A stretch of DNA of 64,000 nt from Rhynchopus euleeides (taxonomy: Eukaryota; Euglenozoa; Diplonemea; Diplonemida; Diplonemidae): the NCBI GenBank assembly GCA_963210315.1, contig OY723262.1:1798001-1862000 (forward strand), read 5' to 3'. Positions 39,146 to 50,907 of the stretch are shown piece by piece (position 1 is the stretch's first letter; every line of letters begins with the position of its first letter). The notes beneath the pieces are model-generated. The model was not told the DNA's origin. It was given only the letters and a program-made list of their open reading frames with translations, and made no database searches. The translations under genes were made by a program, and so were the position numbers.

Positions 39146-40749
39146 GAATTTTTTTCTAAGGTTGTTTCGCAGAGGAAAAATCTTTTTCTAAGTTTTCCCC
39201 AGTCGACAGGGCGCGCACAAGGATGGAGGGAAGTCTGTCCCACGTACCGTTCGCCTTGCTGGCCAACTGGAGAGCCAGACGTTCACTACCGTGGCCTCCG
39301 GCGGTTGGGGGGCTCCGCCCCCCAGACCCCCCTGTGGCGTACGTCTCGTACTTAAGTCCTTCGAATCCCATCAAGTCGGGGTCCAACCACTCCAATCGCC
39401 TCTGAGGACGCAGCCAACTCGCACAGAATCTGTACGCCCACACGAACAGATGTTCGCGACCGTGGCCTCCGGCGGCTGGGGGGCACCGCCCCCCAGACCC
39501 CCCAGGTAGCGTGTGCCCGTCCATCTATCTCACTTCTCCGGGTACAGTGCAGCGTAGGAGGTCAGCGCCGCATCCATGAAGCGCTTCTTCGAAGCCTGAC
39601 TGACATCGGACAGGAGGTCGGGCTTCCCTACCTGGGAGGTACACTTGCCGCGTTCGCGACATGCGTGACACGCGACACGCTACCTGAAACGTGAGTGTGC
39701 CTTGCTAACACGGGCATTTCAACGGTCTGCCGACGACCGTTCCCCAAACCAGTAGACCAGCAGTTTTGGAAAATTGGAGAGATCACCCTACTGCGCTGAA
39801 TATGGTGCGCACCACTGCAAAAATCCCCGGGAGCTTTTGGGCTTTCAGACCTGAAGGGGCCAGCAGGTGGGTGGCGTCGGGAGTGGCAGCTTTGTAACTG
39901 TCCTCCAGCTGCTGGCATGTCCAGCTCTGCGAGAGTGCCAAGGTGTATTGAGTCCCTGCGGAGCACAACCCCCGATGAGAACGAGTGCCAGATGATCCTC
40001 ATTCATTTTCAGCTGTAACGCGCATGAGGGGCACTCTCTGCCGCAAGCATCTCTGGGCATCACTCGAGAGCTGTCACATGATGACGCGGAGAGAAATCAG
40101 AGAATAAGTCCCGCCTGACGGGCACGCGCCTGGAAACTGTGGGGGGGCGAGCAAAAAATCCCTTGTAAAAATTCTTAGAAAAAATCTGGTTCCCCGACCC
40201 AAAAAACCTGGAAAAAGGGCTCGTTCCCCGCCCAGGCCTGCCCCCCTCCATGACTCCCCGTTTCCCACCCAAGGCTCAAGATTCCTGGGCACTCTCGCTG
40301 AGCAAACTGGAATCTGTGTAACGCAAGGCTCATGTAAGAGCTAAATGAACGAAATGTATAGTTGTCTCAATGGGTCTGAGGGCGGTTCTCGCCTATACCA
40401 CTGAAGATGCTGAACACTGCCCCCTACCCTACTTTGTGGGGAAATGGGCGACAATGGGACAGAACGGGTCTGTGTAGTAGCCTAGCTCTCGCAGTGCCTG
40501 TGATTGTCGACACCAAAAAAAATAATGCTCAGCGTCCCCCGAACCCACAACACCCCTCCTCACCCCTCCTCACTCTGCTGAGAACGCCTGGCTGATCCCA
40601 ACCGACAGGGGGGGATAGCCTGAGAGGGGGGGGGAGAATGGAAGGAATGGGGCGAGGGCGGGATGCCTTATCCATCACATCGGTTGCACATCATGCATGT
40701 CTGTGACCTTACCGCTGACACGACACTCCCCCACCCCCCCCCCCCCCCC
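39146..40749. other. Intergenic with repeats, no gene seen
   Basis: It holds two GC-palindromic repeats and an imperfect inverted match of the TTTTTTTCTAAGAATTTTT region (38370 against about 40165). It ends in a C homopolymer that received the transposon at 40752. Confidence 0.6.
39281..39505 (+). repeat. GC-palindromic ~55-bp repeat, two copies
   Basis: Copies lie at 39281-39333 and 39450-39505, in + orientation (GTTCACTACCGTGGCCTCCG or GTTCGCGACCGTGGCC then the G6C/GC6 hairpin). The 117-bp spacer is unrelated to that at 25776-25855. Confidence 0.85.
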
Positions 40750-40751
40750 TA

Positions 40752-43407
40752 GGGGGTATCAAATGGGGGAGACAAACACGATTTTTCAAAAAACTGGCGC
40801 AGAGGCCCCAAAGCCCCCGTAAACCCTCCAAACCCCCCCCAGATCGGTCCGGAAACCCATCGAACCCCACTTTTCCACCATTCCGGGCACCTCAGGTGCC
40901 CGAATTGGGGTACCTAATTTTCGTGCCACCGTTTGGTACCACACAGTGTCACTGAGGGGGGGGTTAGGAAAGGGTACGCACTAATACCACATTTCTGACG
41001 GGCTAGAACTCGTCATCAGGCGCCATGTAGGTGGCATCGATCAGGTCTTCGATGAGCTTTGGTTTGATTATGTACTTCCCTCCCTGTCGCACAGGCAGGT
41101 CGTGCTCAGCTGCTTTGTCCCGCAGTTCAGCCACAGAGAGCTTGGTGTACTCAGTCCGCAGCTGCTGCTTCATTGTGGTGCGATGTATCCTCAAGTGAAC
41201 GTCCTCATCTGAGTTCAATTTCCTCTCCTTGTAGGATGAGTACGTCTCTTCGCTCGGCACAAGCGGGACCCCAATCTCAAAGAGTGCCCTGCGGTTGTGT
41301 TTTCGCTGCGCAATGCTCGCAATCCTCTCTGGGTTGCAGCCGGGAAGATCCTCACTCAGCAAGCCGACTGTACCATGCGCTCCCTCAATGAAGTCGTTCG
41401 AGTGTGGAAGGTCTTTGGCAGCCTCTGGCGGGAGATCCGTGTCATGAGCCACAAAGCGATCAAAAGTCTCGATCATGCGTGCCACTGATCCCCGAAGGCG
41501 GCTTGCGCATGTAGAGTCGAAGTGCTCCTGGGCTTGCTGCATGCCAAGGGGGTTGCGCCCTGCCGTCTCAAATATCCACTGTGGAAACTTGCTTTTCACA
41601 CGCGAAAGAGTCACGAGCCACCCTCGGAGGGTCGGGTAGAGTTTGCGGGCTTCCGTGACATTCATCTCGCCACGCAATTTGCACCCTTTCAGCAGTACAT
41701 ACGTACTCTTGTACCAGGCAAAGCAGACCGCAGCAACCACCAACTCTGGCACAATGTCGTCACACAACAGCACACTGAGTGCGTTGCTTCCCGGAATGTA
41801 CAGCTCGCGTCGCTCAACAGCCTTGGTCAATACATCCCGGTTGTGGAGCACTGCCGCGCAGGAACGGCATAGCCACCCATATTTGTTTCCCACCTGCCTT
41901 CCCAACGTAAACCCCTTTGGAATGCCTCCTTTTGTTGCGAAGAGTGTTGATACCATCTTGATTCCCGTCGATGTGGTGGCGTTCGTGCTTTTAGGACAGC
42001 AAGCGGTGTGAAGCGTCTCGATCGCAGCTTGGGTGGTGGTGTTGATATCAACCGATTCAATGGTGTGCTTCCACTTGTGCGACGAGCACCCCGAAGGTAT
42101 CAACCCTCCAAGGACACAGGCAGCTTTGGCCGTTGATTCGTGATCAGTCAGACACAGTGATGGTTTTTGAAAGCCGGCCTCCGTCGCCGCCAGCAGAACA
42201 CGCTGGATCTGGGGCACCTTGTCGATGGCACGGCTTCCCTCCCCGACGGAGCTGTCGGCCACGACTTGGAGCACCCTGCCGGTCTCAGGGCTTGCAGCAG
42301 AGAACGAGACCTGCGAGTACTTCACCCCTTGCTGCGAGCGCGCACCCGACGAGGTGTCCATGCACGTCTGCACCTGCCCTCCTTTTTCACGAAGCTTCGT
42401 CAGGAACCGATCAGTACTCATTGGACCTGCCCACGCATCAGTGCGTTTGACTGTCGCCGCACTGATGTTGCGCCCCTTCCCACGAGTGCCAAGGATGCAC
42501 TCCAGGATGTCGCTCAGAGCCTCGCCACAGCTCTTCGCGCCGATCCCCCACCCTCGCAGCACTGTCAGCGCCGTTGCCACACCGGCGCTGTAGCCCCCCT
42601 CCTTGTTGTAGAGGGAGGTCGGTGTCACAAGACACCGCTGTCGCAAGCGCTTATATTTGGCGTGTAATCGTCTATACGCGCTTGCGGAGTACACTCCCGG
42701 ACTCGAGGTTTTCGGAGTCGTAGCGTCCTCGGGGTCGCTGTCGCTGTCGCTTTGATTGACACTGCCACTGTCACAGTCGCTGTCGCTGTCGCTGTCTTCA
42801 TCGGTTGTATTCTCCACTGGCCCCTCACCCGCGCTCGCGCCCTTTGCCATCGGGCGAACTGTGTGATCGCAGTTCACACACCACCGGAACTCTCGTTTCC
42901 CTTCGCACTGCACCCGCGTCTTCCGCGCACCGATCCGCGAAAGGGCCTTTAAAAAGGCCTCCTTCGTGGGGGCCCCGCGCGTGCGCCTGAGTATGCGCGC
43001 CCGCTGCGCGTTCAAATCGCACCACCGTGCCCCACACAGCTCCACGGGCAGCTGGCCGACGAACTTCCTCGCCGCGGCGATGGCGTTCGCACTCCGAGCA
43101 ACCGTGCGGCCCATTCTTGTGTTTGTGCGGTATTCACAGCACTCTGCAGATGATTGTGGGTGTCTGTGGTGCGTATCCTTTCCTAACCCCCCCTCAGTGA
43201 CACTGTGTGGTACCAAACGGTGGCACGAAAATTAGGTACCCCAATTCGGGCACCTGAGGTGCCCGGAATGGTGGAAAAGTGGGGTTCGATGGGTTTCCGG
43301 ACCGATCTGGGGGGGTTTGGAGGGTTTACGGGGGCTTTGGGGCCTCTGCGCCGGTTTTTTGAAAAATCGTGTTTGTCCACGTAAAAGGGGGGGCATTTGA
43401 CCCCCCC
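40752..43407 (-). mobile_element. 2.66-kb DDE-type DNA transposon, copy 2
   Basis: The element is bounded by TA (40750-40751, 43408-43409) within a C run. It has the same ~230-bp inverted repeats and the same 737-residue protein as copy 1. Differences seen are confined to the end regions (e.g. GGGGGAGACAAACACG here against GGGGGTGACAAACACG). Confidence 0.9.
41003..43216 (-). CDS. Putative DDE-type transposase, copy 2
   Basis: The translated protein is identical to that at 12188-14401. It has the same CxxC-type N-terminal cluster, Asp/Ser tract, TDHEST acidic motif and C-terminal SAP/HeH-like domain. Two intact identical coding copies about 29 kb apart argue that the family is active or was until recently. 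Met35 (43114) is the alternative start, outside the terminal repeat. Confidence 0.75.
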   Translation of the reverse strand: MVPHSVTEGGLGKDTHHRHPQSSAECCEYRTNTRMGRTVARSANAIAAARKFVGQLPVELCGARWCDLNAQRARILRRTRGAPTKEAFLKALSRIGARKTRVQCEGKREFRWCVNCDHTVRPMAKGASAGEGPVENTTDEDSDSDSDCDSGSVNQSDSDSDPEDATTPKTSSPGVYSASAYRRLHAKYKRLRQRCLVTPTSLYNKEGGYSAGVATALTVLRGWGIGAKSCGEALSDILECILGTRGKGRNISAATVKRTDAWAGPMSTDRFLTKLREKGGQVQTCMDTSSGARSQQGVKYSQVSFSAASPETGRVLQVVADSSVGEGSRAIDKVPQIQRVLLAATEAGFQKPSLCLTDHESTAKAACVLGGLIPSGCSSHKWKHTIESVDINTTTQAAIETLHTACCPKSTNATTSTGIKMVSTLFATKGGIPKGFTLGRQVGNKYGWLCRSCAAVLHNRDVLTKAVERRELYIPGSNALSVLLCDDIVPELVVAAVCFAWYKSTYVLLKGCKLRGEMNVTEARKLYPTLRGWLVTLSRVKSKFPQWIFETAGRNPLGMQQAQEHFDSTCASRLRGSVARMIETFDRFVAHDTDLPPEAAKDLPHSNDFIEGAHGTVGLLSEDLPGCNPERIASIAQRKHNRRALFEIGVPLVPSEETYSSYKERKLNSDEDVHLRIHRTTMKQQLRTEYTKLSVAELRDKAAEHDLPVRQGGKYIIKPKLIEDLIDATYMAPDDEF

Positions 43408-43409
43408 TA

Positions 43410-45242
43410 CCCCCCACCCCACCCCCGGTCCCCCTGGCGTTGTGAGGGAACCTATAGAGACATTCCCTCCCTGTGGGTGATGGTGTTGTTTTTGATTTCG
43501 TCACCGCCCCCCCCTCCCCCAGCTGCGGGGAAGGGAGAAGGGGTGGATGGATGGATGGATGGGTGGGGGGGGGGGGGGTGGTGAGGGAACACGATTTGGC
43601 CTTCTATTTTGATGGATCTTGCGACACGCCTGTTCCCCCCACCCCCCCACCCCCCCTGGGAGGTGGGGGGTGGGGGAGGGGGGGGAGGGCACGCCTGTCC
43701 CCCCCCCTCTCCCCCTCCCGGAGGGGGGGGGGGGTCGGCAGGGTTAAAAAAAGAGAGCGGGTGGGGAAGGCGGGAGGGGGGGGGGGTGGTGGACCTGCGG
43801 GGCAGCCTCTGCTGCGCCCTAAGAGGTTGCCATCGGTGCGTCCAGCCTTAGACTTTGCCCTACCATTATCCCCTACCCCCCCCCCCCCCCCCCCCACCCG
43901 CTCTCTTTTTCCAATTTTGCCCAGCTGGGATGGGCCCGCTTTCTCCCACGCCCTTGGTGTAGTGTAGGTGTGCCTCTGCCACTCCGCCACCCCGCCACCC
44001 ACGCAAGGGGATGCAGGATGGGGGTCCATGGCTTCCGAGGGGGTGTTCAGAGCCCCCTGCCCCGCAGCGTCAGCTGTGGGCAGTGATGGGCCTCCCCGGA
44101 AGCAGAGTGCCGTGGAAGGGCACCGTGCCAAAGTGCCGCCCGGAAAAAATAAAATTGAAACCCAAAATATCCACACGGAGCGGCGTCCCTCCGGTAAACT
44201 CTACATGCGGTCATACTGCGAAAAATCTATCTGTTATGTATTCTGTCCTTTGGAGTGGATATTTTGTCCGTTGACAAGTCTGTGTGTGAGTTGCACATGC
44301 CGGACGCATGTGCCATGCGCGATGGGGTGGAGAGGGGCGCTGGGGGGGGGGGTGGAGCGGATCCTTTTCTCTAGCTGTGCGTCCGTTGGGTCATTTGTCA
44401 CGCGTTTTCTTCAGGAAAACACTCTCTAGCACAGTCTTCCAACAAACTCTGCCCCCCCCCCCTTCCTCCCCCCGATTCAGGGGTCAAACTGGCCCGAAGG
44501 GAATCAGCAACTAGCCCCACCAAAGCAGCCACAGATCGACAGGGGCACGTGCAGGCACCGGGCCCCCCAACACAATCAGCGCCCCCGCCATACAGAGCTG
44601 GCGGTTTTGACTTTTCGGTTTTTACGCACTGACTTTATGTGCGGAAAGCGTTATTACAGCTCAGCCAACCGTGCTCTGCACACCACCACCTTCATCAGGC
44701 AAACGCCGAAAAGTCGGAGTCAACGCTCGTCACCACAAAAGGTATTCTGAGAGCGTCGACTGCCATTTTCTTCAAGTCGGTGTCGCGTCCAGCCCACCTC
44801 TTTTGCACTACTGCCATCTTATTATACACACCACCGACCGAGCACAGCTCGACATAGCCTACATGACGAGGTGAATGGAGGTCAACTCTGCACCTCCTTC
44901 ATTCTACTGTTTCACCTGCCACTCCCCCCATAACCCTGCCACACCCCAGCACCCGCTCTCGATATCACATCCACACCCACACAACCCACGCAGGGGGAAT
45001 AGGTACACCCTTGGGCCACGTGTCCCTCCCCCCCCCCCCCCTCCCCTCGACGAAGCAATCAAATGCAGTAGCGGTGGTGCAGTGTTGACTGCAGCAGTGG
45101 GTGTCGTGCATTTAAAACCCTCCCCTATCCACCACCTCCCCCCTCCCCCTTCCTGAGGAAGCTCCGAGCCAAAAAAAGGGGGGGAAACAGACGCAAATCG
45201 CCAGGCAAATCTCTCTTGGGTTGGGCCACCCCCTCCTTCAAG
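43410..45242. other. Intergenic, homopolymer-rich
   Basis: No gene seen. G and C runs dominate 43555-43905, and a (GATG)n microsatellite lies at about 43545-43562. The stretch ends CCCCCTCCTTCAAG directly before the next ATG. Confidence 0.6.
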
Positions 45243-48200
45243 ATGTCCAAATTCATGAGCTTCTTGATGAAGGGCAAGAAGAAGGACGGTGGGAGATCCT
45301 CGGGGCAGCCCCCGCCGGCTGAGCTGGAGGTGCGTCAGAGGCCCGGCGGCGCCCCCTCCCGGCGCCCCACCGGAGGCGCCTCCACCAAAGGCATCGGGCA
45401 GCGGAAAGGCTCTGTTGTTGCGGGGGATAAGCGGCGCATCACACCGAAGGATGACCTCATCCGGCAGAAGCGCATCCTCAGATTTGGGGAGCTGTGGAGC
45501 AGCGTCTGGGCCCTGCTGATGAACAACCGGGATGACCTGAAGTCAGGCGGTGGGTCTGTCCTGAGGTACAACGCGGGCACCCTTCACTACGTCTCCGCGG
45601 GCCTGCATGAGCTCTGCGGGATCCTCGTCGCCGAATCCCGCCATACCAGAGGCGGGGAGGCGCCTCCGTGCTATGAGCTGCTCCTCAAACGCGACGTCAT
45701 CAAGCTGATGTGTGAATACTGCAACCCAACGGCAGACCCACGCGTTGTGTCAAACCCCATATACGTCAACCTCCTAGCCTTCATCAGTGACCTGGTCATC
45801 TTCGCCGGGGGTTCGGAGGAACGGCCGCTCTTGGGACAGCACCGCCAGATCGTCTCCCCCCTGCTTGAGCTTCTCGCATCCCTCCAGGAATTCGTCGAAG
45901 ACCCCCCCCTCCAGTTTGCCTCGGAGGCTCAGATGATGCCGATCCGGTATTCCCTGCTCTACCTGGTTTACGGGATATCCTACCAGCTGATGTTTTTCCC
46001 AAACTGCCTGCAGTTCTTCCTGGTGGATCCCCCCCCACTGGGGTCGCCCCGCGTGCGCACCGCGGTGCCCCCGCAGATCCTTCTGATGAAGATGTGCGAG
46101 CGGTTCATCGGATCGGACGACTCCATCTCCGCCTCCATATTTTTCGCCCACACCGAGGATCAGCGCCGCAACCCACACTACGACCTCTTCAGCCCTTCCT
46201 CCTCCGCAGGCGATGCCCTGGGGAGCTCCACCAGAAGCCTTGGCGCCTCCCTTTCGATGGTGGCGTCAACACCTCTCGCATCGTCGACAATGGGGAGGCC
46301 CTCGACACCGCCTTCTCCCTCGGGGAGGCGCTCCCCCACCTCCGACACGCACCTGCATGATAAGGTTGAGGGGAAATCGCTTTTCCTCTCGGATCTCGCT
46401 GTCGAGGTTGTGGGGTGCCTCGCCTGTGTCCTCGACAGCGCATCGGAGGAGCACTTTGCGGCATTCGGGAGCAGCATCGCGGATAGGATGATATGCGAGC
46501 TAATGCGCCTCCGGGAGGCGGTGCGCGACAGCTCCCGCGGGAGGGCCGCCTTCACCCAGCACACCCTCGTCACGCTATACGACAGGGTCGGGACGGTTGT
46601 CCGCCAAATCGATGCGATGTCCGACTCCTCCTCCTCCACCGCCTTCTCCTCAGCCCTCCTCCGCGGCGTTGCCTCCCGCCTCCTCGGCAACGAGCTCCCC
46701 TTCGAGCTCCCGGAGGGCCCCGCCTCCCCCATGTCCCCGGGCTCTGCCCCCTTCCTCAGCGTGGTGGACGAAGCGGAGGTGAATTTTGCGGGGTTTTTCC
46801 TCTCGGTTCTCCGGCCGGAGCGGAGGCTCCTCAGGGAGGGGCTCATCTGGGCATCGCAGAAGGCAATCCAGCAGGCCCTGGTGTCAACCGCGACGCGCAA
46901 CAGGGATGGGCACTGCCGGGGCGCCTTCAGCCTCCTCGGGATAATTCTCAGGAAATCCTCGGAGGCAAACCTCGGGGATTCCGTCGACCGCTCCGCGTTT
47001 CTCCTCGGGAATGCAAAAACCGCCCTCCATGACTACGCATCCCACCTCGCCGGGCCTGCCCCCCCCACCTCCCCAGAGGAGACCTTCTTCGAAGCTGAGA
47101 CACCCCGCCCCGCCATCACCACGGAGTGCCTCCAGGCTCGGGACACCCCCCTTTCCTTCTCGCTGGTATACCTCAACGCGCTCTCCCGAGGCGCCGCTGT
47201 GCAGAAGCACCTCGAAACCTCCGGCGAATCGGAGATGCTCCGTCCCCACCCGCCCCCTGCCTCGCCGACCTCCGCCGGAGCCACGCCTCCTGGGGGAGCG
47301 CCTTCGCGAGGGTCTGTCGGGCCGGCCCCGCTGCCCTTCCCCGGCTTCGCCGGCGGGGGAGGCAGCAGCAGCGGCAGCAGCGGGATCTCCAGCCCCTGCA
47401 CCCCGTTGGGCAGTGGGCTCTCCGCGCTGCCCCCCGCGCAGCGCCAGGCAATCTGCTCGATGCTCCGCAGGGCCCCCGTCTTCGGAACCTCGGGAGGTGC
47501 CGTCCGCGTCTATGAGGAGTTGGGCATCCTCCTCGATCTCCCCCGCATCGCTGCCCGCCACGGCCCCACCCCGGTGGGGGGGATGGTTGCCGCAGCGCCT
47601 CTCTCGGACTCTTTTGTTGACGACCTCTTCGCGCCAGGCCCTGTCGGCCAGGCGTCTGCGGGGGCAGCGCATGCCGACCCCAGCGTGTTGGACCCGTATG
47701 TCGTGCCGGAGGGCACCCAGAAGGGGTCGAACCGCGGGGAGGAGTTTGACAGATTCCTCGTCGAAATCCTGAAGGGTGCGTTGGGTTTTGCGGAGCCCGG
47801 CCTGCCGCGCGGGGCTGCGGAGAGGGCGGAGTTCTTCCTGCTGTACACCAGGGCGTTGGTGTCGCCGGAGTTCTGCTCCACGGTGTACACAGCGATGCTC
47901 TGCCTCGGGGATCTGCCGTCTCAGCCGGAGGCTTCGGACGTGGTTGCCGCGATGCGCCGGGGGGAGTCGAAGCGGAACCGCGTGCTGCACAGCAACGTGA
48001 TACAGAATGTGGACCACCTCTTCCACCCGGGTGTGATGTGGACACTCGACTGCCTGGAGTCGGTCCGCGAGGCATCACGCGCAGACGCGATGGCCGCTGT
48101 CTCCACACGGAATGGCTGCAGCTTTCTCGTCGGGGAGGAGCTCATATTCGCCTGCAGTGCCCTGATCCGGGAGGCGGGCGAGGTGGGGCTCGACACCCTT

Positions 48201-48626
48201 GTGTCCTGCATGGCTGTGCTTTCGCAGGCGATTCTCTTCTCCCCCATCCTGACCTATAAGCTGATGAGCCCGGAGTCTCTCCTGCTCACCTCGCTGGCGA
48301 GTGTGAAGTGTGACGTGTCGAAGGCGCTGCACGGCATGTCGCAGGTGGAGGTTCGGGATTGCCTCCGCAACATCCGCGTGAGGCTGGGGCTGCTGCCCGC
48401 CCCGCCCCGCAAACCCTCTTCTGCATCCCTGCAGAGCCTGAGGGGGAATGCGGACAAGGAGCACCGCTTCGAGGCGTGGGTTGTTCTCGAGGAATGGCGT
48501 GTCGAGGTGAACGCTCTCCTCGAAGCCCTGGCAGATGCGGAGGTGATCGAGCAGATGGGGCTCCGAGGGGATGAGAACCTGACGCGGCGGAGGGCGGGTG
48601 CGATGGCTCCGAGGCAGTTTTCTTGA
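45243..48626 (+). CDS. FHIP/RAI16-like protein (FHF complex family)
   Basis: This is a 1127-residue protein. After a basic, Pro/Gly-rich N-terminus (about 1-70), the segment LRFGELWSSVWALL to LHELCGILVAES and CYELLLKRDVIKLMCEYC resembles the start of the FHIP (FAM160/RAI16) fold. So does VNLLAFISDLVIFA-x-PLLGQHRQIVSPLLELLASL with the following LLYLVYGISYQLMFFPNCLQFFL. FHIP proteins join Hook and FTS to link dynein to early endosomes. Long Ser/Pro linkers (about 300-360 and 650-730) separate helical blocks. The C-terminus (VEVRDCLRNIRVRLGLLP, then EAWVVLEEWRVEVNALLEAL) is helical. The start has AAG-ATG context. Assignment is by pattern, and other alpha-solenoid trafficking proteins are possible. 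Confidence 0.55.
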   Translation: MSKFMSFLMKGKKKDGGRSSGQPPPAELEVRQRPGGAPSRRPTGGASTKGIGQRKGSVVAGDKRRITPKDDLIRQKRILRFGELWSSVWALLMNNRDDLKSGGGSVLRYNAGTLHYVSAGLHELCGILVAESRHTRGGEAPPCYELLLKRDVIKLMCEYCNPTADPRVVSNPIYVNLLAFISDLVIFAGGSEERPLLGQHRQIVSPLLELLASLQEFVEDPPLQFASEAQMMPIRYSLLYLVYGISYQLMFFPNCLQFFLVDPPPLGSPRVRTAVPPQILLMKMCERFIGSDDSISASIFFAHTEDQRRNPHYDLFSPSSSAGDALGSSTRSLGASLSMVASTPLASSTMGRPSTPPSPSGRRSPTSDTHLHDKVEGKSLFLSDLAVEVVGCLACVLDSASEEHFAAFGSSIADRMICELMRLREAVRDSSRGRAAFTQHTLVTLYDRVGTVVRQIDAMSDSSSSTAFSSALLRGVASRLLGNELPFELPEGPASPMSPGSAPFLSVVDEAEVNFAGFFLSVLRPERRLLREGLIWASQKAIQQALVSTATRNRDGHCRGAFSLLGIILRKSSEANLGDSVDRSAFLLGNAKTALHDYASHLAGPAPPTSPEETFFEAETPRPAITTECLQARDTPLSFSLVYLNALSRGAAVQKHLETSGESEMLRPHPPPASPTSAGATPPGGAPSRGSVGPAPLPFPGFAGGGGSSSGSSGISSPCTPLGSGLSALPPAQRQAICSMLRRAPVFGTSGGAVRVYEELGILLDLPRIAARHGPTPVGGMVAAAPLSDSFVDDLFAPGPVGQASAGAAHADPSVLDPYVVPEGTQKGSNRGEEFDRFLVEILKGALGFAEPGLPRGAAERAEFFLLYTRALVSPEFCSTVYTAMLCLGDLPSQPEASDVVAAMRRGESKRNRVLHSNVIQNVDHLFHPGVMWTLDCLESVREASRADAMAAVSTRNGCSFLVGEELIFACSALIREAGEVGLDTLVSCMAVLSQAILFSPILTYKLMSPESLLLTSLASVKCDVSKALHGMSQVEVRDCLRNIRVRLGLLPAPPRKPSSASLQSLRGNADKEHRFEAWVVLEEWRVEVNALLEALADAEVIEQMGLRGDENLTRRRAGAMAPRQFS

Positions 48627-50907
48627 GGGGGTGGTGGGGGGGGTGCGAATGTTGCGAGTTGTCTGTTCGCACCGTATGCCTGTGGAGGGAGGGGGGGGGG
48701 GTTGAAGTAGAACGCGGTTTCCATTTCCATTTGGGAGGGGGAGATGGCTCTCCTGCGTATAATTAAATAACCCGGAGAAGAAAAGGTTCAAGTTCATAAA
48801 GAAGGAAATAATGGGCGTTGTGGCTGCGTGGGTGCAACGCCTTCTGGTGAGGCATACGAATCGCATTTTTTTCGGATCTAAAAAGATAAGGCGTTTGTGC
48901 GCTAAACCCCGGTGTATTCTGCCTCGGCTTGGAACAGCTGTGAATCGTCTGCATGCGGCATGCCGCGCAGGGAGGGGTGTGTAGTGTAATGTAGTGTAGT
49001 GTGATGCCTTCTGGCAACGTCGAATGCACCTCGGTCCCCTCAGTCGTGAGCTGGGAGCAAATGGCATGGCGAGGTTCGTCGGGAGACGGTCTATCTGCGT
49101 GTGTTGTTCACATCAAGTGGAGGGTGCTCGTTGCGTTCCATGCATAATACAAATTATTCACGTGTGGTTGTGTTGTGTGCCGTCTCGTGTTGTTTGTGTG
49201 TGTGGCTCGGCTGGCAGGTATTGTAAGATCACAGCCGTCTCAGGCGAGTGGGTGTGCGGTTGCGGTGCATGTGTACATGTCATCCCGGCGAGGACTGCTG
49301 GATGCAAGACGCTGCCCTTTCACAGTCAACAGACGTTCGAAACACCCGCCCCCGGCACCCCTTTATATAAAATCCCTTTGCTCGCTCGGAATGACCCCAA
49401 TCAGAGAGTCAGAGTCGCAGGATTTAATGGCTCTGGTTGGCAAACGCCAAAAGCTTCGTGTGTGCGCTACAGTCGAGATACACCAAGAGCAGGGTGCTCG
49501 GTGATTTCTACACTGCTGCAAAAAAGATACGTGTGTGTATGGGCTGGTCATCTTTCCTGTGAGTGCGGGGCGCATCGGATTCTACTCCGTGCATCCTGCA
49601 CTGAACAAGGATGTTCGCGTATGTGCTTCCAAGCATGTTGGGTCAGAGGGTGGGCTATTGGCTCGACCCTGCCAAGCGGACCACAAACACACTGAAACCT
49701 TCATCCGCGGCGTGTGTGATATTATTGCATTTCTTTCTCTCTGGGGGGTCTTCGCTCCGTGCCGATGTGTGCGTTTTGGCGCATTTCTCCCATTTGCGAG
49801 GAAACCGCCGAAGATATGCCAGAAACTGCCGAACCAGCGAAGACCCACCCTCCATGTGCATTTCTCTCTCTTCTGGCTGAGACATACTCAAGAGCCCTTC
49901 CCCTGCCCCTGCCTTGCGCCTGCTGTGTCTGCGGATGTACATGGCCCTGCCCTCCCACGCAGCCTCAGACACACACCGCTGGAGAGCGAAGGACGTATCA
50001 TAACCTTCAGTAACCAACCATAACCCCTCCACATACAGGGTCGATATGCTGGCAGGTGTATGTGTCCTGTGGTGATCGCATCAAGCGCTCTGCAATACTA
50101 TAGAAGCACATGCGGTGCCTGAACTCTGCCCTGCGTGCATCATGGCCACACCGTGTGCGAGAGTGGCGCTGTGTTGCTCTGGGCACCGGAAGCGGGCTGG
50201 TCTGCTCCTACGCCTAAAGTGACACCGCCACATTCGCATGCGTGTGTGGAAATGTTCTGGCTATGCGCGGGCAGCAGTTGCTGGGGCAGTGTGCTCTATC
50301 CCTCTAGCTGTTGGTGGGTCAGGAGGGTGGTGGTCCCCGTCATGGGGCAGTGTTTCGAGCTCTGCCTCTAGTTTCCTGGCGACAAAAAAGGGGGGGGTCA
50401 CGTCTTCTCTTGCCTGCTGCAGATTAGCCGCCGCTGTCTGCTTTGTCTTTTCTGGTCTGTGTAAAGTCATGGTGTCTTGTGCCAGCAGCAAACAGAGGTG
50501 GCATGTGCCTGCCTTCGGGTGTGCCTGAAAGGTCTTCACAGTGCCGCGATCCCGGTTGGGTCCTGTTTATGCTGTCACGCATCTCACCGCCTGTCTATTT
50601 GCCAGGTGCGCTGTAGTGCGCTGCAACGCACCGTGCGCCGTGGTGTTGGCGTTCCGTATGTCAGGCGATTGTACATCAGCCACCTCCCAACAGCCCCGCC
50701 CACCGATGTCCGGTGGGTGCTGTGCCCAGTCATCACAGCGGGGCAGTGCCCCGCTGTCTAGCTATGTCCAATTGGATGGCGTTTAATAGGGAACCGCAGA
50801 CAGCCCCCAGCCCTAGTTTTGCGGTGGGCCAACGCTTTCATTGATTCGCTTCGAATGTGCCATGCCCTGCCACCCCTGACCTGCAGAGATACCGGACTTT
50901 GCGTAAG
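48627..50907. other. Intergenic, no gene seen
   Basis: About 2.3 kb. A 223-codon frame (49024-49695) has no domain-like pattern and looks spurious. A CCTGCAG acceptor-like site ends at 50886, 21 nt before the next start. Confidence 0.6.

Noticed and set aside
25719..39505. CRISPR-like array from the GC-palindromic repeats
   Set aside because: Only paired copies with long, non-uniform spacers in a eukaryotic context; no cas genes.
49024..49695. 223-codon frame between FHIP-like and Cys-rich genes
   Set aside because: Irregular Cys/Arg content, no domain pattern, no acceptor site near the start.
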